This document shows, piece after piece, positions 1 to 10,056 of a DNA stretch of 64,000 nt. Both the position numbers and the translations under genes were made by a program. This DNA is from Aaosphaeria pasadenensis (lineage: Eukaryota; Ascomycota; Dothideomycetes; Pleosporales), in NCBI GenBank assembly GCA_022813625.1, contig JAKLMB010000021.1:310001-374000 (forward strand), read 5' to 3'. Positions within the stretch are counted from its first letter, which is position 1; each line of letters opens with the position of its first letter. The notes under the pieces are model-generated. The model ran no database searches. It was not told where the DNA came from and worked only from the letters and a program-made list of their open reading frames with translations.

Positions 1-1485
1 TGAACTCCTTTACAAAGCCATGGCAATCGTGTGATTGCTGCGCCGAGGAATCTAAGCGACGTAACGGCAACGTCAATTCATTCGATTCTCACATTTGCCG
101 TGTTCCTAACCCGCTGATCGAATGTCCCTGTCCCCTTGGCGCTATTGATCCTCGGGAGAGTCTTCAACTGTCATACGTGATTCAACGTCGTAGATGGTGG
201 TGACATGCAGAATGGGATCTTTTATATGAGAGTAGTGGGGTATCCACAACTGTGACAGACAGACACATCTAGGCCTAGGAAGTGCTAAGCGAGAAGAATG
301 CTCCGTCATAAACTTTCGCTAGTTACTGGGAATGGCCTGATGCAGTACTGTGATGCATCTAAATCAAAGGTGGAAACGAGTATGGGCCACTCGATTGATT
401 GTCACAGGTTGGTATGCGTAAGGAGTGGATCTTGTCGTGGGACAGAGCATCGTGGTGTAGCCATTATCTGATCTGATAGGTCTGCAGCACGGGAACAATG
501 ATCACTCGATACGAGTACAAATACGTTTGGGTAAAAGTAGGATAAAGTCATTGTAGAACCACGTTCAAGATCCTCATGTCCACCAATTCTTGTGACTAAC
601 GGGTAGCGTCCGGCAGTAGTGACGGAGGCCAGGTGCAATACCAAGGGCGAAGAGGCGAGGCGAAGACCATGCTGAAAGTGGTTTGATGGAGAGGGAGAGG
701 ATGGAGAAGATGGAGAAGATGGCCGAATGGTCTCAATGGGATCCCTGTCCGCCTGGGGGATATCTTTTCCTCGTACATATGATCGACGGCGTTAACCCGC
801 ATCCGACCTGGAGGCGAGAGAGAGCTTCCATCTCTCCGCATCGAACCACCATCCATCCTTTCACTCTCATCATTTATATCCGCGTCTACATGTTGTACTG
901 TGTATGCTCTGAAATGACATTGCAGCAGTCCAATTCGACTGTATCATCACCATACTCGTAGGCAGGGATAAGACTTGATCCCCACTCTGAACATTAACGA
1001 ATCTACAATAGGTGTGGTCGTACGCCTTGGTTCTATTTGGCATGCATCCATCAATCATGATGCATCCCAGGACGAACTGGATGCCCACGTGCATTGGGAG
1101 GCTCACCTCACCCCGCATCCAACGACCATTCCAGGTTCCCTCCCCTCCATCCATCCCTCCCATCCCTCCATCCACCACGACAAGTGACCATCCATTATCA
1201 ATGTTTTTACTTCCTTTTACCCCGCCTGACCTCATACTTAGCATACGTATGTACTTGATAGTTCCAGTTAGCTTCTCGGAGCTATGGACCCTCCACTGCC
1301 CATCTGCCATATATCTACGTACCCCGGAGGTTCACTGAGCTCCCTTTAGCTCTCCTCTTGCTTTCTTCCCTCCATTCCCTCCAGCAATTGACTTTGTCCC
1401 TTTGAAAACACCATCAATCCAAGTCCAATTGACCATATCTACTACCTGAAGGACAATTGAGACCCCATCAACTCGACCAGCAATC
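1..1485. other. Intergenic region with CCATC-rich low-complexity patch
   Basis: No reading frame here has recognisable protein features. Frames on both strands are short and overlap each other. Positions about 1140-1190 hold imperfect CCATC/CCCTCC repeats. The last 150 bases before the ATG at 1486 are pyrimidine-rich, as is usual for fungal promoters and 5' leaders. The left edge could hold the end or promoter of a gene outside the window, but I see no support for one. Confidence 0.6.
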
Positions 1486-2983
1486 ATGTCCGCCAATTGG
1501 TCGGACCTCACCTCCGCCCTTTCAGGCAGCTCGTCCAAGTTCACCGAGCTCCTCCAATCGGACCCCCAGCTCAAAGCATTCACGACCACGAACGCCATCG
1601 ATGCGCCCGTGACATTCGGCATCAAGTCCAGCGGCTCTGACAACACGCTCCTTATAACCGTGACCAATGGCTCCGCCAAATCTTCCACCGGCACCTCCAA
1701 AGACGCACTCTTCACGCTGTCCGCCCTGCCCGAGCAATGGGAGCAATTCTTCAAGCCCGTGCCCGTGGCGCCGTACCAGAGCTACTGGGGCATGTACGGC
1801 ATGAACATCAAGCAATCCGGCATCGAAGTCCTCGGGTCCCAAACCTCCATGGCGCAGTGGACGCACGTCTGGCGGCGGGTCCTGGAGCTTGCGCACGACG
1901 CCCACGCGGGGCCCATCCAGGAAGACGAGTACCAGGAGCCCACGCAGGACCACCTGGTCGGCCGCTACGTCTTCCTCGACGCGCCGGTCTGGGGCCGCAC
2001 CAAGATCTTCTACGAGGCGTCCGGCGAGGGGAAGCAGGTCATCGTGTTTCTGCACACCGCGGGGTCGGACAGTCGACAGTACCACGGCGTGATGAACGAC
2101 GCGAGGATGCGGAAGCGGTGCACGATGTATGCGTTCGATCTGCCTGGCCATGGGCGGAGCTTCCCGTCGAAGAACTTGCTGCCCGGCGCCCATACGACGA
2201 CGGAGGATAGCTACGTGGGCATCATTGCGGCGTTCGTCAAGACGCTGGGTTTGAGACGGCCCATCATTTGCGGCGCGAGCATGGCGGGCCAGGTCTGTCT
2301 GGCGGTTGCTATCAGACATAAAGAGGTGGGCGCCGCAGGCGTGATTCCACTTCAAGGGTAAGCAAATCTCCTCCTTCCTTCACAATCTCCTCTCATCATA
2401 CACCCACCCACAGAGAGTGAAAAACGCCTTGCTAACACCAGACACCCAACAGATGCGAATACCTCTCCATGGACCGCCAATGGCACGACCGCTCCCCCTA
2501 CGTAAACCAATCCCTCTTCAACCCGGAATGGGTCTACGGCGTACGTCCCCCTTTCCCCCCTCCCCATACCCATCCCCCCTCACTAACCTTCCGTTTCCCC
2601 AGATGATGGCCCCGCAAACGCCCACGCCCAACAAAAACCTCCTCTGGCACACCTACTCCTCGCAGTCCCACGGCCTCTTCCACGGCGACCTCGACTTCTA
2701 CTTCTCGGGCTTCGACGCCCGGGACCGCGTCGCCTCCATCGACACCAACGCCTGCCCCGTCTACATGCTGACGGGCGCGTACGACTGGTCGAACACCCCC
2801 GGGACGGCGCAGGCGACGGCGGACAAGATCAAGGGTGCGGTGCACGTTACGATGGAGGGGTTGGGGCATTTCCCGGCCACCGAGAACCCGGAGAGGTTCG
2901 TTGGGTATCTTGTCGAGGCGGTGGAGCATGTGCAGAGGGTTAGGAGCGAGGGGTTGAGTAGTTTGAGGTTGAGCTCAGATTAG
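1486..2983 (+). CDS. Alpha/beta hydrolase with N-terminal extension (446 aa)
   Basis: Three exons in phase: 1486-2357, 2453-2540 and 2603-2983. The fold is that of a serine alpha/beta hydrolase: an oxyanion-hole region near HTAGSDSRQYH, then a nucleophile elbow CGASMAGQ with Ser265, an acid candidate in TGAYDWSN, and the catalytic His in GLGHFPATENPE near the C-terminus. The elbow reads G-x-S-x-A rather than the commoner G-x-S-x-G, which is seen in several hydrolase subfamilies. About 190 residues precede the hydrolase core. They are well formed and acidic, but I do not recognise a domain in them, although a sterol-carrier-like fold is conceivable. The substrate is unknown. No signal peptide or membrane segment is seen, so it is probably cytosolic. 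The ATG follows a clean leader, and the next gene is convergent. Confidence 0.88.
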
Positions 2984-3427
2984 ATGGTCCGCGTTTATGT
3001 ACATAGGTGACTGGAATGTCTTGCATTTTGTTGAAAGTACGCGGGGTTGATGTGGTAATGTGCTATTTACCTGTTGTGATTGTGTCGTCGTGACTTGTGG
3101 TGCTTTTGGTCATGTCGGCCTTGAGTTCGTCCATGTATGTTCGAATACATACCTAGGTACATACATACACGTACATGAAGGCAGCGTGAAAACGTAAACA
3201 CCAAGAGAATAATACATGAGTGACAGGCTTTCTGCAAGGACTGGTGCGAACAATATATATATATAGAATAGAAATTGGGGGTATATTATTTTTGATCTTC
3301 ATCTTCCTCCCTTTCCAATTAAATAAATCCTTGATATTTTCTCCCCCTCGCAGGTCCTTCGACCTTTTTCATGTTTCGTCATGTTTTCAAAAATCTTTCC
3401 ATTAATGAAATGAGACGGTCTCAAAGG
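2984..3427. other. Convergent intergenic region (3' ends of two genes)
   Basis: Lies between the stop codons of the hydrolase (+) and the PHD protein (-). It is AT-rich, with TA-repeat stretches near 3250-3265 and short poly-T runs. This fits overlapping 3' untranslated regions and polyadenylation signals of two convergent genes. No gene is seen. Confidence 0.6.
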
Positions 3428-5728
3428 CTAAACAGCCTCGACCCATCCGTCCCTATTCCGTTCCTCCTTCGATGCGTCACCTCCGGAACCCACGAGATCG
3501 GCAGCCACTGCATCCTTCTGGCCCCTCCGACGCGCACGCTCGCGGACAGAGCGTTCCTCCTTCTCGCACTCCTTGATCGCCTCCACGGCCTCGACTTCCT
3601 CGAAGCGTGCGTCTTGGATGTTGAGCTTCTGCCACTGGGGATGCTTTGGGCATCGCTTCTTTGTGCACACAACCTCTTTCACAATTCCATTGGCGGTGCC
3701 GTTCATCACAGTGTCACCATCGGCGGTGACGTTTGCTTCGGATATCTGCTCTTCGGTCGGGGAGAGCGTGTTGAATTTGAAGACGGCGCGGCCCAGCTTG
3801 GTGTTGCGCCATGCGAGAAACTCGGTGTCAGACCACGAGAGTCGAGAGTCGTAGCCGCAGAACTCCTTCGGCTTGATCTTCTCCCGCTCGGCAAGATGCC
3901 CAGCCTGCTCCCGTACCATGCTGACGAATTTCTCCCGATCTTTGAGCGCTTCGAGCTTCATCTGGAGGTCGGCTTTCTCAGTGTAGAGGGCTTTAAGGCG
4001 GGCGATTTCGGAGGATGTGAAGGGGAGTTCGGGGGTAGGTTCGATAGTGGCCCCGTTGGAAGCACTGTCAAAAGCCGTTTGGGACGGGGGAGCTGTCTGT
4101 GGAGGGGACAGGACGCCAGACCCCAGACGCTTGAAATCGTCGATGCTATTCGAGGCGACCACAAGCGCTTTGAGGTCCTTCGCTCGGAGGACGCCTCCAA
4201 GTGGTGTAGGCTCTTCGTCTTCGTCGGTCGCTTGCCCATGATCGTCACCCTCTCTCCCTGCCTTTTTCTTCGACTTCTTACTTGACTTCTTTGCCCCGGC
4301 CGTTCGTTGCAATTGCTCCTGCATGAATAGCGTTCCACACTCGTCCGAACAGTACTTGCTTTCCTTGCCTTTGTACAGTCGAGCCGGCTTCCTGCATCCC
4401 TCCCTCCGACACATTGGCTTCCAAGTGGTCTGGCCTCGCCCATTGTCTTCGCAATTTGGACATATGAATTTGTCAACCAGTTCCTCATCCGCTTGTACCA
4501 TGTCCACACAGGACCCATGGAACCAATCGTCACAACCGCCGTCGCATCCAATCATCCACCTATGGTTATCTGGCTTCCTACAGATACAGTATAACGAGGT
4601 GTCTTCGGAGGATTCGCCCTCGTCGTCGGAGGCGTCGGCTTGAGAGGCATTGTCCGGGGCGGGTGAGGATCCTACCGGTGTCCCAGCTTGTGATCCTTTC
4701 CTCCCGCCCTTTGATTTGGTAGCTCTGGCGGATGGCGTAGACGATCGCGGTGCCCTGTCCGCCTCGGAATCCAATTTGCGCCTCTTTGATGTGGGCTTCT
4801 TCGTTGCTGCAGTGCCCTTCTTCTTGATTGCTGAGGTACCCGGTGCTGGCCGCTTCTTCGATGGAGCAGGAGCGGGAGCCGGCTTTGGATCTGGTGAGGT
4901 GACGCTGTCGGTGACGCTGGCTGTCCGCTTCGTGCGGAGGCCCAAGTCATTCTGTTTGAGTGCCTCTATGGCTTTGCGGGTTTCGGCATCGACGTTCTCC
5001 GTGGTGACGGAATGATGTCCCTCCGAGGAGGCTATGATGCCTGCAGAAGGGGTCGACTCGCGAGGTGTTCCAGCCGGTTCGCTTTTGATGACCGGCAGTG
5101 GCGATGGCAATTTGCCATCGCTATCATGGGTATGAGATAACGCATTCGCGGAGCCTGGATGAGATGAATTGTTCATCGAGTCTGCTTCGTGATTCTGAGT
5201 TGCGTCACGCTTAGGCGGTGGCGAGACGACCTGAGAAATGCCGTCTCTGTACGATGTCGTCGTCTGCGCCGAGTCTTGGTGGGTTCGTGTACCGAGGTTC
5301 TGTAGTGGAGCCAGTATAGGTGCGGGAGAGGAGGATCTATGGAGAAGAGATTGGCGACGCTGTTGTTCTGGTGAATTGGACCCGTGATGATAATGTTCCA
5401 AGGTAGGAGAATTGGCCGCGGGTTGGTCGATAGGCGGGGAAGGCTCTACGGGAGCATGGTGTGAGCTGAAGCTGCTTGTTCGTCGCGGCGCGTGAGAAAA
5501 AACGGTGGGCGAGGGGAGTTCGCGTGTTGGAGCGTACGACTGCCCACTACCGAGCGTCGCAAGCGCAGTCAGGGCATCGGCGGCCTCATAGGTTGTCGCC
5601 TTTGTGGTGACGGGATCAAAATTTGAGTCTGAAGAATACGATTCGCGACGTTGTTGATCTGCCTCGGTGGCAGCAGCGGCGGCAGCGGCGGAGGGCTCGT
5701 GGTTGAGGAGGGCGTCGATGCTGGTCAT
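3428..5728 (-). CDS. spp1: PHD-finger protein, Spp1-like subunit of Set1/COMPASS
   Basis: Single exon, 766 aa, ATG at 5728. The first 370 residues are Ser/Pro-rich, contain an Ala run near 14-20, and look disordered with basic nuclear-localisation-like patches (KKRPAPG, SKRRKLD). A PHD finger spans about 380-426 (YCICRKPDNHRWMIGCDG...WFHGSCV...FICPNC). A second Cys-rich element follows (CRREGCRKPARLYKGKESKYC), then a Lys-rich and coiled-coil C-terminal half ending in another Cys/His pair (CTKKRCPKHPQWQ). This order matches Spp1/CFP1 proteins, which read H3K4me through the PHD finger and tether the Set1 methyltransferase complex to chromatin. The family assignment comes from domain order and the post-PHD Cys-rich block. 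The long N-terminal tail is normal for filamentous fungi. Confidence 0.87.
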   Translation of the reverse strand: MTSIDALLNHEPSAAAAAAATEADQQRRESYSSDSNFDPVTTKATTYEAADALTALATLGSGQSYAPTRELPSPTVFSHAPRRTSSFSSHHAPVEPSPPIDQPAANSPTLEHYHHGSNSPEQQRRQSLLHRSSSPAPILAPLQNLGTRTHQDSAQTTTSYRDGISQVVSPPPKRDATQNHEADSMNNSSHPGSANALSHTHDSDGKLPSPLPVIKSEPAGTPRESTPSAGIIASSEGHHSVTTENVDAETRKAIEALKQNDLGLRTKRTASVTDSVTSPDPKPAPAPAPSKKRPAPGTSAIKKKGTAATKKPTSKRRKLDSEADRAPRSSTPSARATKSKGGRKGSQAGTPVGSSPAPDNASQADASDDEGESSEDTSLYCICRKPDNHRWMIGCDGGCDDWFHGSCVDMVQADEELVDKFICPNCEDNGRGQTTWKPMCRREGCRKPARLYKGKESKYCSDECGTLFMQEQLQRTAGAKKSSKKSKKKAGREGDDHGQATDEDEEPTPLGGVLRAKDLKALVVASNSIDDFKRLGSGVLSPPQTAPPSQTAFDSASNGATIEPTPELPFTSSEIARLKALYTEKADLQMKLEALKDREKFVSMVREQAGHLAEREKIKPKEFCGYDSRLSWSDTEFLAWRNTKLGRAVFKFNTLSPTEEQISEANVTADGDTVMNGTANGIVKEVVCTKKRCPKHPQWQKLNIQDARFEEVEAVEAIKECEKEERSVRERARRRGQKDAVAADLVGSGGDASKEERNRDGWVEAV

Positions 5729-5960
5729 GTTTCCTGTGATGGCGACGGCGATTGGAAGAGACTAGATTAGAATTTTACGGGCGAGCAGTAACAGCATGGC
5801 GCGACGCGGAGACGGTGAGGAGGAATGGGATTGTGGGTGAGGCGAGTGGAGAAGAGAAGAGAGCAAGAAAGGCTTAGGATTAGAAGAGCGGAGGAGAGGG
5901 AATCCGGCGACGATGGATGGATGAATTGTGAGAGGGTGGAAGAATAATAAAGCGCGAGTG

Positions 5961-6002
5961 GCCAGTGCCAGTGCCAGTGCCAGTGCCAGTGCCAGTGCCA
6001 GT
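5961..6002. repeat. Hexanucleotide tandem repeat (GCCAGT)7
   Basis: Seven perfect copies of GCCAGT lie about 230 bases upstream of the PHD gene start, flanked by degenerate AGTG units. Such an array is likely to vary in length between strains, and it falls within the probable promoter or 5' leader. Confidence 0.95.
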
Positions 6003-6396
6003 GTGAGTGTACCAGTGTGCCAGTACTAGTTGGTAGTAGCTACATGGGGTTACAGGTATTATGGGCAAGCACAATTAAAGCTGTCTCTACGGCATTTTGA
6101 AGTTGTTTCTACACCTAGACGCCGATTTGAATGGTGAAGGATTGGATGAAAGGAAGGAGTGAACTACATTCATCTGATCATTTATCGAATTGAACTCGGG
6201 AATGGTCGTGAAGTGAAGGTGAAGGTGAACTGAGTTGTGCAGTGAAGGTGAATATTCAACAACTGACTTCACTAGAATTAATAAGTGTGAGGGGTGCGTG
6301 CATCATAACTTTTTGCACTAGTCCTGATGTGGTAAGCCGTCTTTTGCAGTATCGAATTAGCTCGTGGATCCATGGCAGGGGTTCCATTCATGTTGT

Positions 6397-6426
6397 CATC
6401 ATCACCACCACCACCACCACCATCAC
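6397..6426. repeat. CAC/CAT triplet microsatellite
   Basis: A short run of CAC with CAT interruptions lies in non-coding DNA. It is a simple-sequence repeat with no coding frame around it. Confidence 0.85.
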
Positions 6427-7125
6427 AACACGACGATTATTATAGATATTCACTATTACTCGTATCTTGATGTTACCTGTTGAAAGCTTCAGAATAACAT
6501 CACTACTTGCTCTTAATTTATTCAATGGCATCTAATCACCTTTTTAGCACAATTCCAGTGTGGGGAATAGTGGATGGAGCACCACTATCCAATGCGTGAT
6601 TGTAGCTAGCTCTGCACATTGTATTGGAAAAGCTGCCGGCTTAAAATAGCTCAACCTTGAACCTTTTCCCAAAATGGGTCGTGCATCTTCAATCTTCATA
6701 AAGCATTAAATTAATGGGGATCTACTCCCCCGGATCTTCATGGGTTTCTCAAAGTCGGTAACCATTGATGGCTTTTTGACCAAATGCCTACATAGATAAC
6801 TATTGGTATCGTAGCCGGTGTTGGGATAGGTCTGCTCTACTATGTCTGCATAATTCCCCCAATGCTATCCATAGAGAGTTCCAAGTCTTCTCACTCCTCT
6901 CAGCTCCCACTAGGTGTGATTAATTGTCGGTGTCTTATTTGCTTCCCTTCCAACAACTCGACTGCTTTGTGTCCTCTGTGGATCAATCGGTCCTGGCCTA
7001 CCCTTAAATTCGTTTGGAATATCATGCGTCCAATAAGTACGTCCTCAAGTATCTGTTCCGGTGGCTTTCTCTTTCGAGCATAGATAGTAGTCTTCGTTGT
7101 CAACAAACGATAAGCTTCAACCATC

Positions 7126-8231
7126 TCATTCATCTTCATCATCTTCTGCCGCTCTCCGTCTCGGACGACCCGGTCTTCGCGCCGCGCTGGCTTGTGTTGC
7201 TGGCGGACCATCCCCATCATGACCTGCCGACGCGTCCACCACACCCAGACTTCTACTCAGTCTCTGCTCCAGATCATGCACCGAGTCCTGTCCATACACC
7301 GCCCGCACCATGTTTGCAACTCCTTCTGTGCCCACCTCAACCTTCCCTCGTGGTCCAACCACAAAATCAACTATCTCCTCCCCACTAGACGAATCTTTGA
7401 TCTTGACAATATAGCCCTCTTTCACCATCCTCGCAAAGACCTTCTCCGTAGTGTCCATGGGCGTCGACTGATTCGCATTCATCCGCCTCAGATATCGATC
7501 CAGCTTCGATTCCGACAGTTGTCCTCCGTTGAGGGTGATCAGCGCGATCACCATCGTATAAAATCCGACGTAGTTGCTTTCAATCTCTGCCGTAGGTATG
7601 CGAGGCGGCTCGATGATGTTCGACGTGCGGAATTTGTCTGGAAGCGCGTTTCGTAGGACCCATTGGCCGCTTGACTTGTTCTGTGATTCCGAGGCAGCGG
7701 CAGCTGTGAGACAATTTAGCGTAAGCCTTGAATGTCTGGGAAATGATTGTGGGTGTGGTGGCGGTACATACAGCGCTTTTGTCTCATTGTGACTTTCTCT
7801 CGATTCGGTAGTTCCGCCAATTCCATGCCAAACGTATCTAACAGTTCCGCATTCGCGGCATCGAAGACTTGTTTGAACATGCGCGAGTGGCTGCCGAGCA
7901 CTAGAGTTCCATCAGCCATGAGATACATCCTACCCGGCCTGTATGCCTACCTTTCTGCGTGACATCCTGTCGCTTGATCGGGGTTCGAGAGTATTCGCAT
8001 GCCAGTGCATACCGCACTAAACTTTTGGACAGCTGTGCAAGGCTGCTGCTGCCAGTTTGCTCGTCTCCATAGCCGTCATCGTCGAGATCTTCCTGCTCGT
8101 AGTGCTGCGTTTGTGTTGGCTCCGGGATGTCGTCTTCCTCATCCTCGACTGGCTGAAGATGGTCAGTGTATGACAGAAATAAAGGTACATTTTGTCAAAC
8201 TCACTGCACGTCGTTTCCTTATTTGTGGCAT
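7126..8231 (-). CDS. nse3: Smc5/6 complex subunit Nse3 (MAGE-domain protein)
   Basis: Four exons on the minus strand: 8231-8205, 8152-7951, 7900-7773 plus base 7772, and 7703-7126. All junctions keep phase and give 311 aa. The protein starts MPQIRKRRA, then has an acidic segment, then the MAGE homology region: LVRYALACEYSRTPIKRQDV, VLGSHSRMFKQVFDAANAEL and FGMELAELPNREK. The C-terminal winged-helix half includes YTMVIALITLNGGQLSE and a basic, acidic-tailed end. Nse3 is the MAGE subunit that pairs with the RING protein Nse1 and the kleisin Nse4 in the Smc5/6 DNA-repair complex. Introns are 52, 50 and 68 bp. It is divergent from the AIM18-like gene, with 313 bp between the start codons. Confidence 0.88.
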
Positions 8232-8544
8232 GACGTCTTTTTGTGTGTGGGTCAGTGATTTGAAGTTGGATCGGAACGACAAGGCTTTGCGTGCGGGGAG
8301 TGTTCGACGCGTACCTTCTAACGCGAAACCACATGTTCAACCCTCGTATTGCCTGCACCCACTTAAAATCCTCCCGAATTCCGCGGACCCCAGAGAGCTA
8401 AACCAGCCAACTTGGCGGGGAGAGACAAGCCCCAAGCTTTTTTGCGAAACAGATCATCACGTCACCTCACCCGTCCACCTTTCTCCCAGAATACTCGTTC
8501 CTACAACAATTCAAGGCCCCGTCAATTGACTTGATGCATCCACC
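8232..8544. promoter_or_regulatory. Bidirectional promoter, nse3 / AIM18-like
   Basis: 313 bp separate the two start codons of divergent genes, so both promoters must lie here or overlap the leaders. No TATA element stands out. A pyrimidine-rich, CA-containing leader precedes the ATG at 8545. Confidence 0.7.
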
Positions 8545-9921
8545 ATGAACGCCGCCCGCCTCGTCGCCCGCCGTCCAGCATACCGCTGCCTCAATGCCCA
8601 CCCACGACTGCGCCAGATCCACGTAGCTGGACGAGGCGGCCGCTTTGGAGAGAAACCCTCCCGCGCCAGGCTCGACGACATCTCCGTCCACCGCGCTGAC
8701 GCAATCCGCTATGCACGATACAAAACCCGCCGGAACTGGCTCGCCGCGGGCGCTGCCCTCTCTATGATTGCGCCCATGATCCTCATCCGCTTCTGGGACC
8801 TCCCACCGCCCTCAGAACCCGAGAACCAGGAACAGCAAGACCAGCAGCAGCAGCAGCAAAACCAAACACAACCCAGCGGACCCTCAACAACACAACAACT
8901 CGTTGACCTTATCAAGCCCAGGCCCGTCCAAGCCGACAGCCCACGCATCGCGGCGGACGAATTCCACGGCAAGAAGGTCGTCCTCGCCGCCGGCGACAAG
9001 ATCATCGCGGCGCCCAAGGACTCCGAACACCCCACTCCCTCCGACGTCGACACCATCGAGCTCGTCGAAACCGGCACATCCTACGTGCCCTACTTCCCAC
9101 GCACCATCTCTCTCCCCGACACCACGGGGCCGGAGGGCATCGCCTCGGAAGCATCCTACACGCTATTGGGGCTCGGCATCCGCAAGGTGTCGTTCCTCAA
9201 CATCCAGGTGTACGTCGTGGGGCTGTACGTCAAGAGTGCGGACCTCGCGAAGCTGCAGAACCAGCTCATCAACACGGTGAACCCGAGCGCGTCGGCGCTG
9301 ATCCCGGGCGAGAAGGAGGATCTGAGGAAGGCGCTGCTGGGGCCGGAGTCGTCGACGCAGGTGTGGCGGGCGATTGTGGCGAGGCAGGGTGCAGATGCGG
9401 TGGACATGGCGTTCCGGATCGTGCCGACCAGGGGCACGGATTTCAAGCATTTGCAGGATGCGATGATGAGGGGGATTACGAATAGGACGGACGATGTGAG
9501 GAGGAGGCAGGCGGATATGTTGAGGCAGCAGGCCAAGGAGAGCAAGACGGTGGTGCTGCCGAAGCCGGTGGAGGAGGGGGAGTTCGAGGACGAGAGGTTC
9601 GGGGTTGCGATGAAGGAGTTCAAGGCGTTGTTCCAAGGTAGGGGCAAGGCTGGGAAGGGTTCGGTGGTCATCATGAAGAAGGATAAGGATGGTGCGTTAA
9701 GCGGCATTTACCAGCCTGTTGTCAAGACGAACAAAGGCGAGAAGATGGGTGAGATGGTCAATCTGGGTGAGGTCAAAGACCCACGCATCAGTAGACTGGT
9801 GTGGGAGATCTACCTCGCTGGCCCGAATGTGAGTTGCGAGGAGGCAAGGAAGAGCATTGTCGATGGCTGCATCTCCATCGTCGAGCGGCCTGTTGGAACC
9901 GTCGAGAACATGATCCAGTGA
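8545..9921 (+). CDS. AIM18: AIM18-like mitochondrial protein, chalcone-isomerase fold
   Basis: Single exon, 458 aa. The N-terminus is Arg-rich and lacks acidic residues at first (MNAARLVARRPAYRCLNAHP), as in mitochondrial presequences. One hydrophobic segment lies at about 65-84 (NWLAAGAALSMIAPMILIRFW). A Gln-rich low-complexity linker follows near 95-110. The C-terminal 280 residues carry the chalcone-isomerase-like fold typical of Aim18/Aim46: SEASYTLLGLGIRKVSFLNI, VYVVGLYVKSADL, a VDMAFRIVPTRGTDFKHL block, and a final VWEIYLAGPNVS segment. Yeast relatives are mitochondrial inner-membrane proteins that have lost isomerase activity and are thought to bind haem or lipids. The family is well supported; the Aim18 versus Aim46 distinction is not. 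Confidence 0.83.
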   Translation: MNAARLVARRPAYRCLNAHPRLRQIHVAGRGGRFGEKPSRARLDDISVHRADAIRYARYKTRRNWLAAGAALSMIAPMILIRFWDLPPPSEPENQEQQDQQQQQQNQTQPSGPSTTQQLVDLIKPRPVQADSPRIAADEFHGKKVVLAAGDKIIAAPKDSEHPTPSDVDTIELVETGTSYVPYFPRTISLPDTTGPEGIASEASYTLLGLGIRKVSFLNIQVYVVGLYVKSADLAKLQNQLINTVNPSASALIPGEKEDLRKALLGPESSTQVWRAIVARQGADAVDMAFRIVPTRGTDFKHLQDAMMRGITNRTDDVRRRQADMLRQQAKESKTVVLPKPVEEGEFEDERFGVAMKEFKALFQGRGKAGKGSVVIMKKDKDGALSGIYQPVVKTNKGEKMGEMVNLGEVKDPRISRLVWEIYLAGPNVSCEEARKSIVDGCISIVERPVGTVENMIQ

Positions 9922-10056
9922 GTCAGTCAAAACATATACTCGAAGTAAATATATGTTGTACCATAGTGTATGTATATACCAATCACCAAGGCACGAAATC
10001 CACCCATATCCCAACCCAACCACACCCCCGCCCCAGAACAATAAGAGAAAGATCAC

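Larger units (their letters stand above)
5729..7125. other. 1.4-kb intergenic region, promoter side of spp1
   Basis: Upstream of the PHD gene and downstream of nse3. It contains the hexanucleotide array at 5961-6002 and a CAC/ACC triplet run near 6397-6426. Much of 6430-6900 is AT-rich. Reading frames are short and lack recognisable features. No RNA gene was recognised. Confidence 0.55.

Noticed and set aside
870..1310. 146-codon minus-strand frame
   Set aside because: Low-complexity Gly/Trp/Met-rich product from CCATC repeats with no recognisable features.
1522..2355. 277-codon open frame on the minus strand
   Set aside because: It is the mirror of the alpha/beta hydrolase exon. Its product is Arg/His/Leu-rich without family features, whereas the plus strand gives a complete hydrolase.
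3371..4285. 304-codon frame on the plus strand
   Set aside because: It overlaps the antisense of the PHD protein gene. Codon composition and lack of motifs mark it as a shadow.
8017..8358. 113-codon minus-strand frame at the nse3 5' end
   Set aside because: It is in a different frame from the spliced nse3 exons, which give a clear MAGE-family protein.
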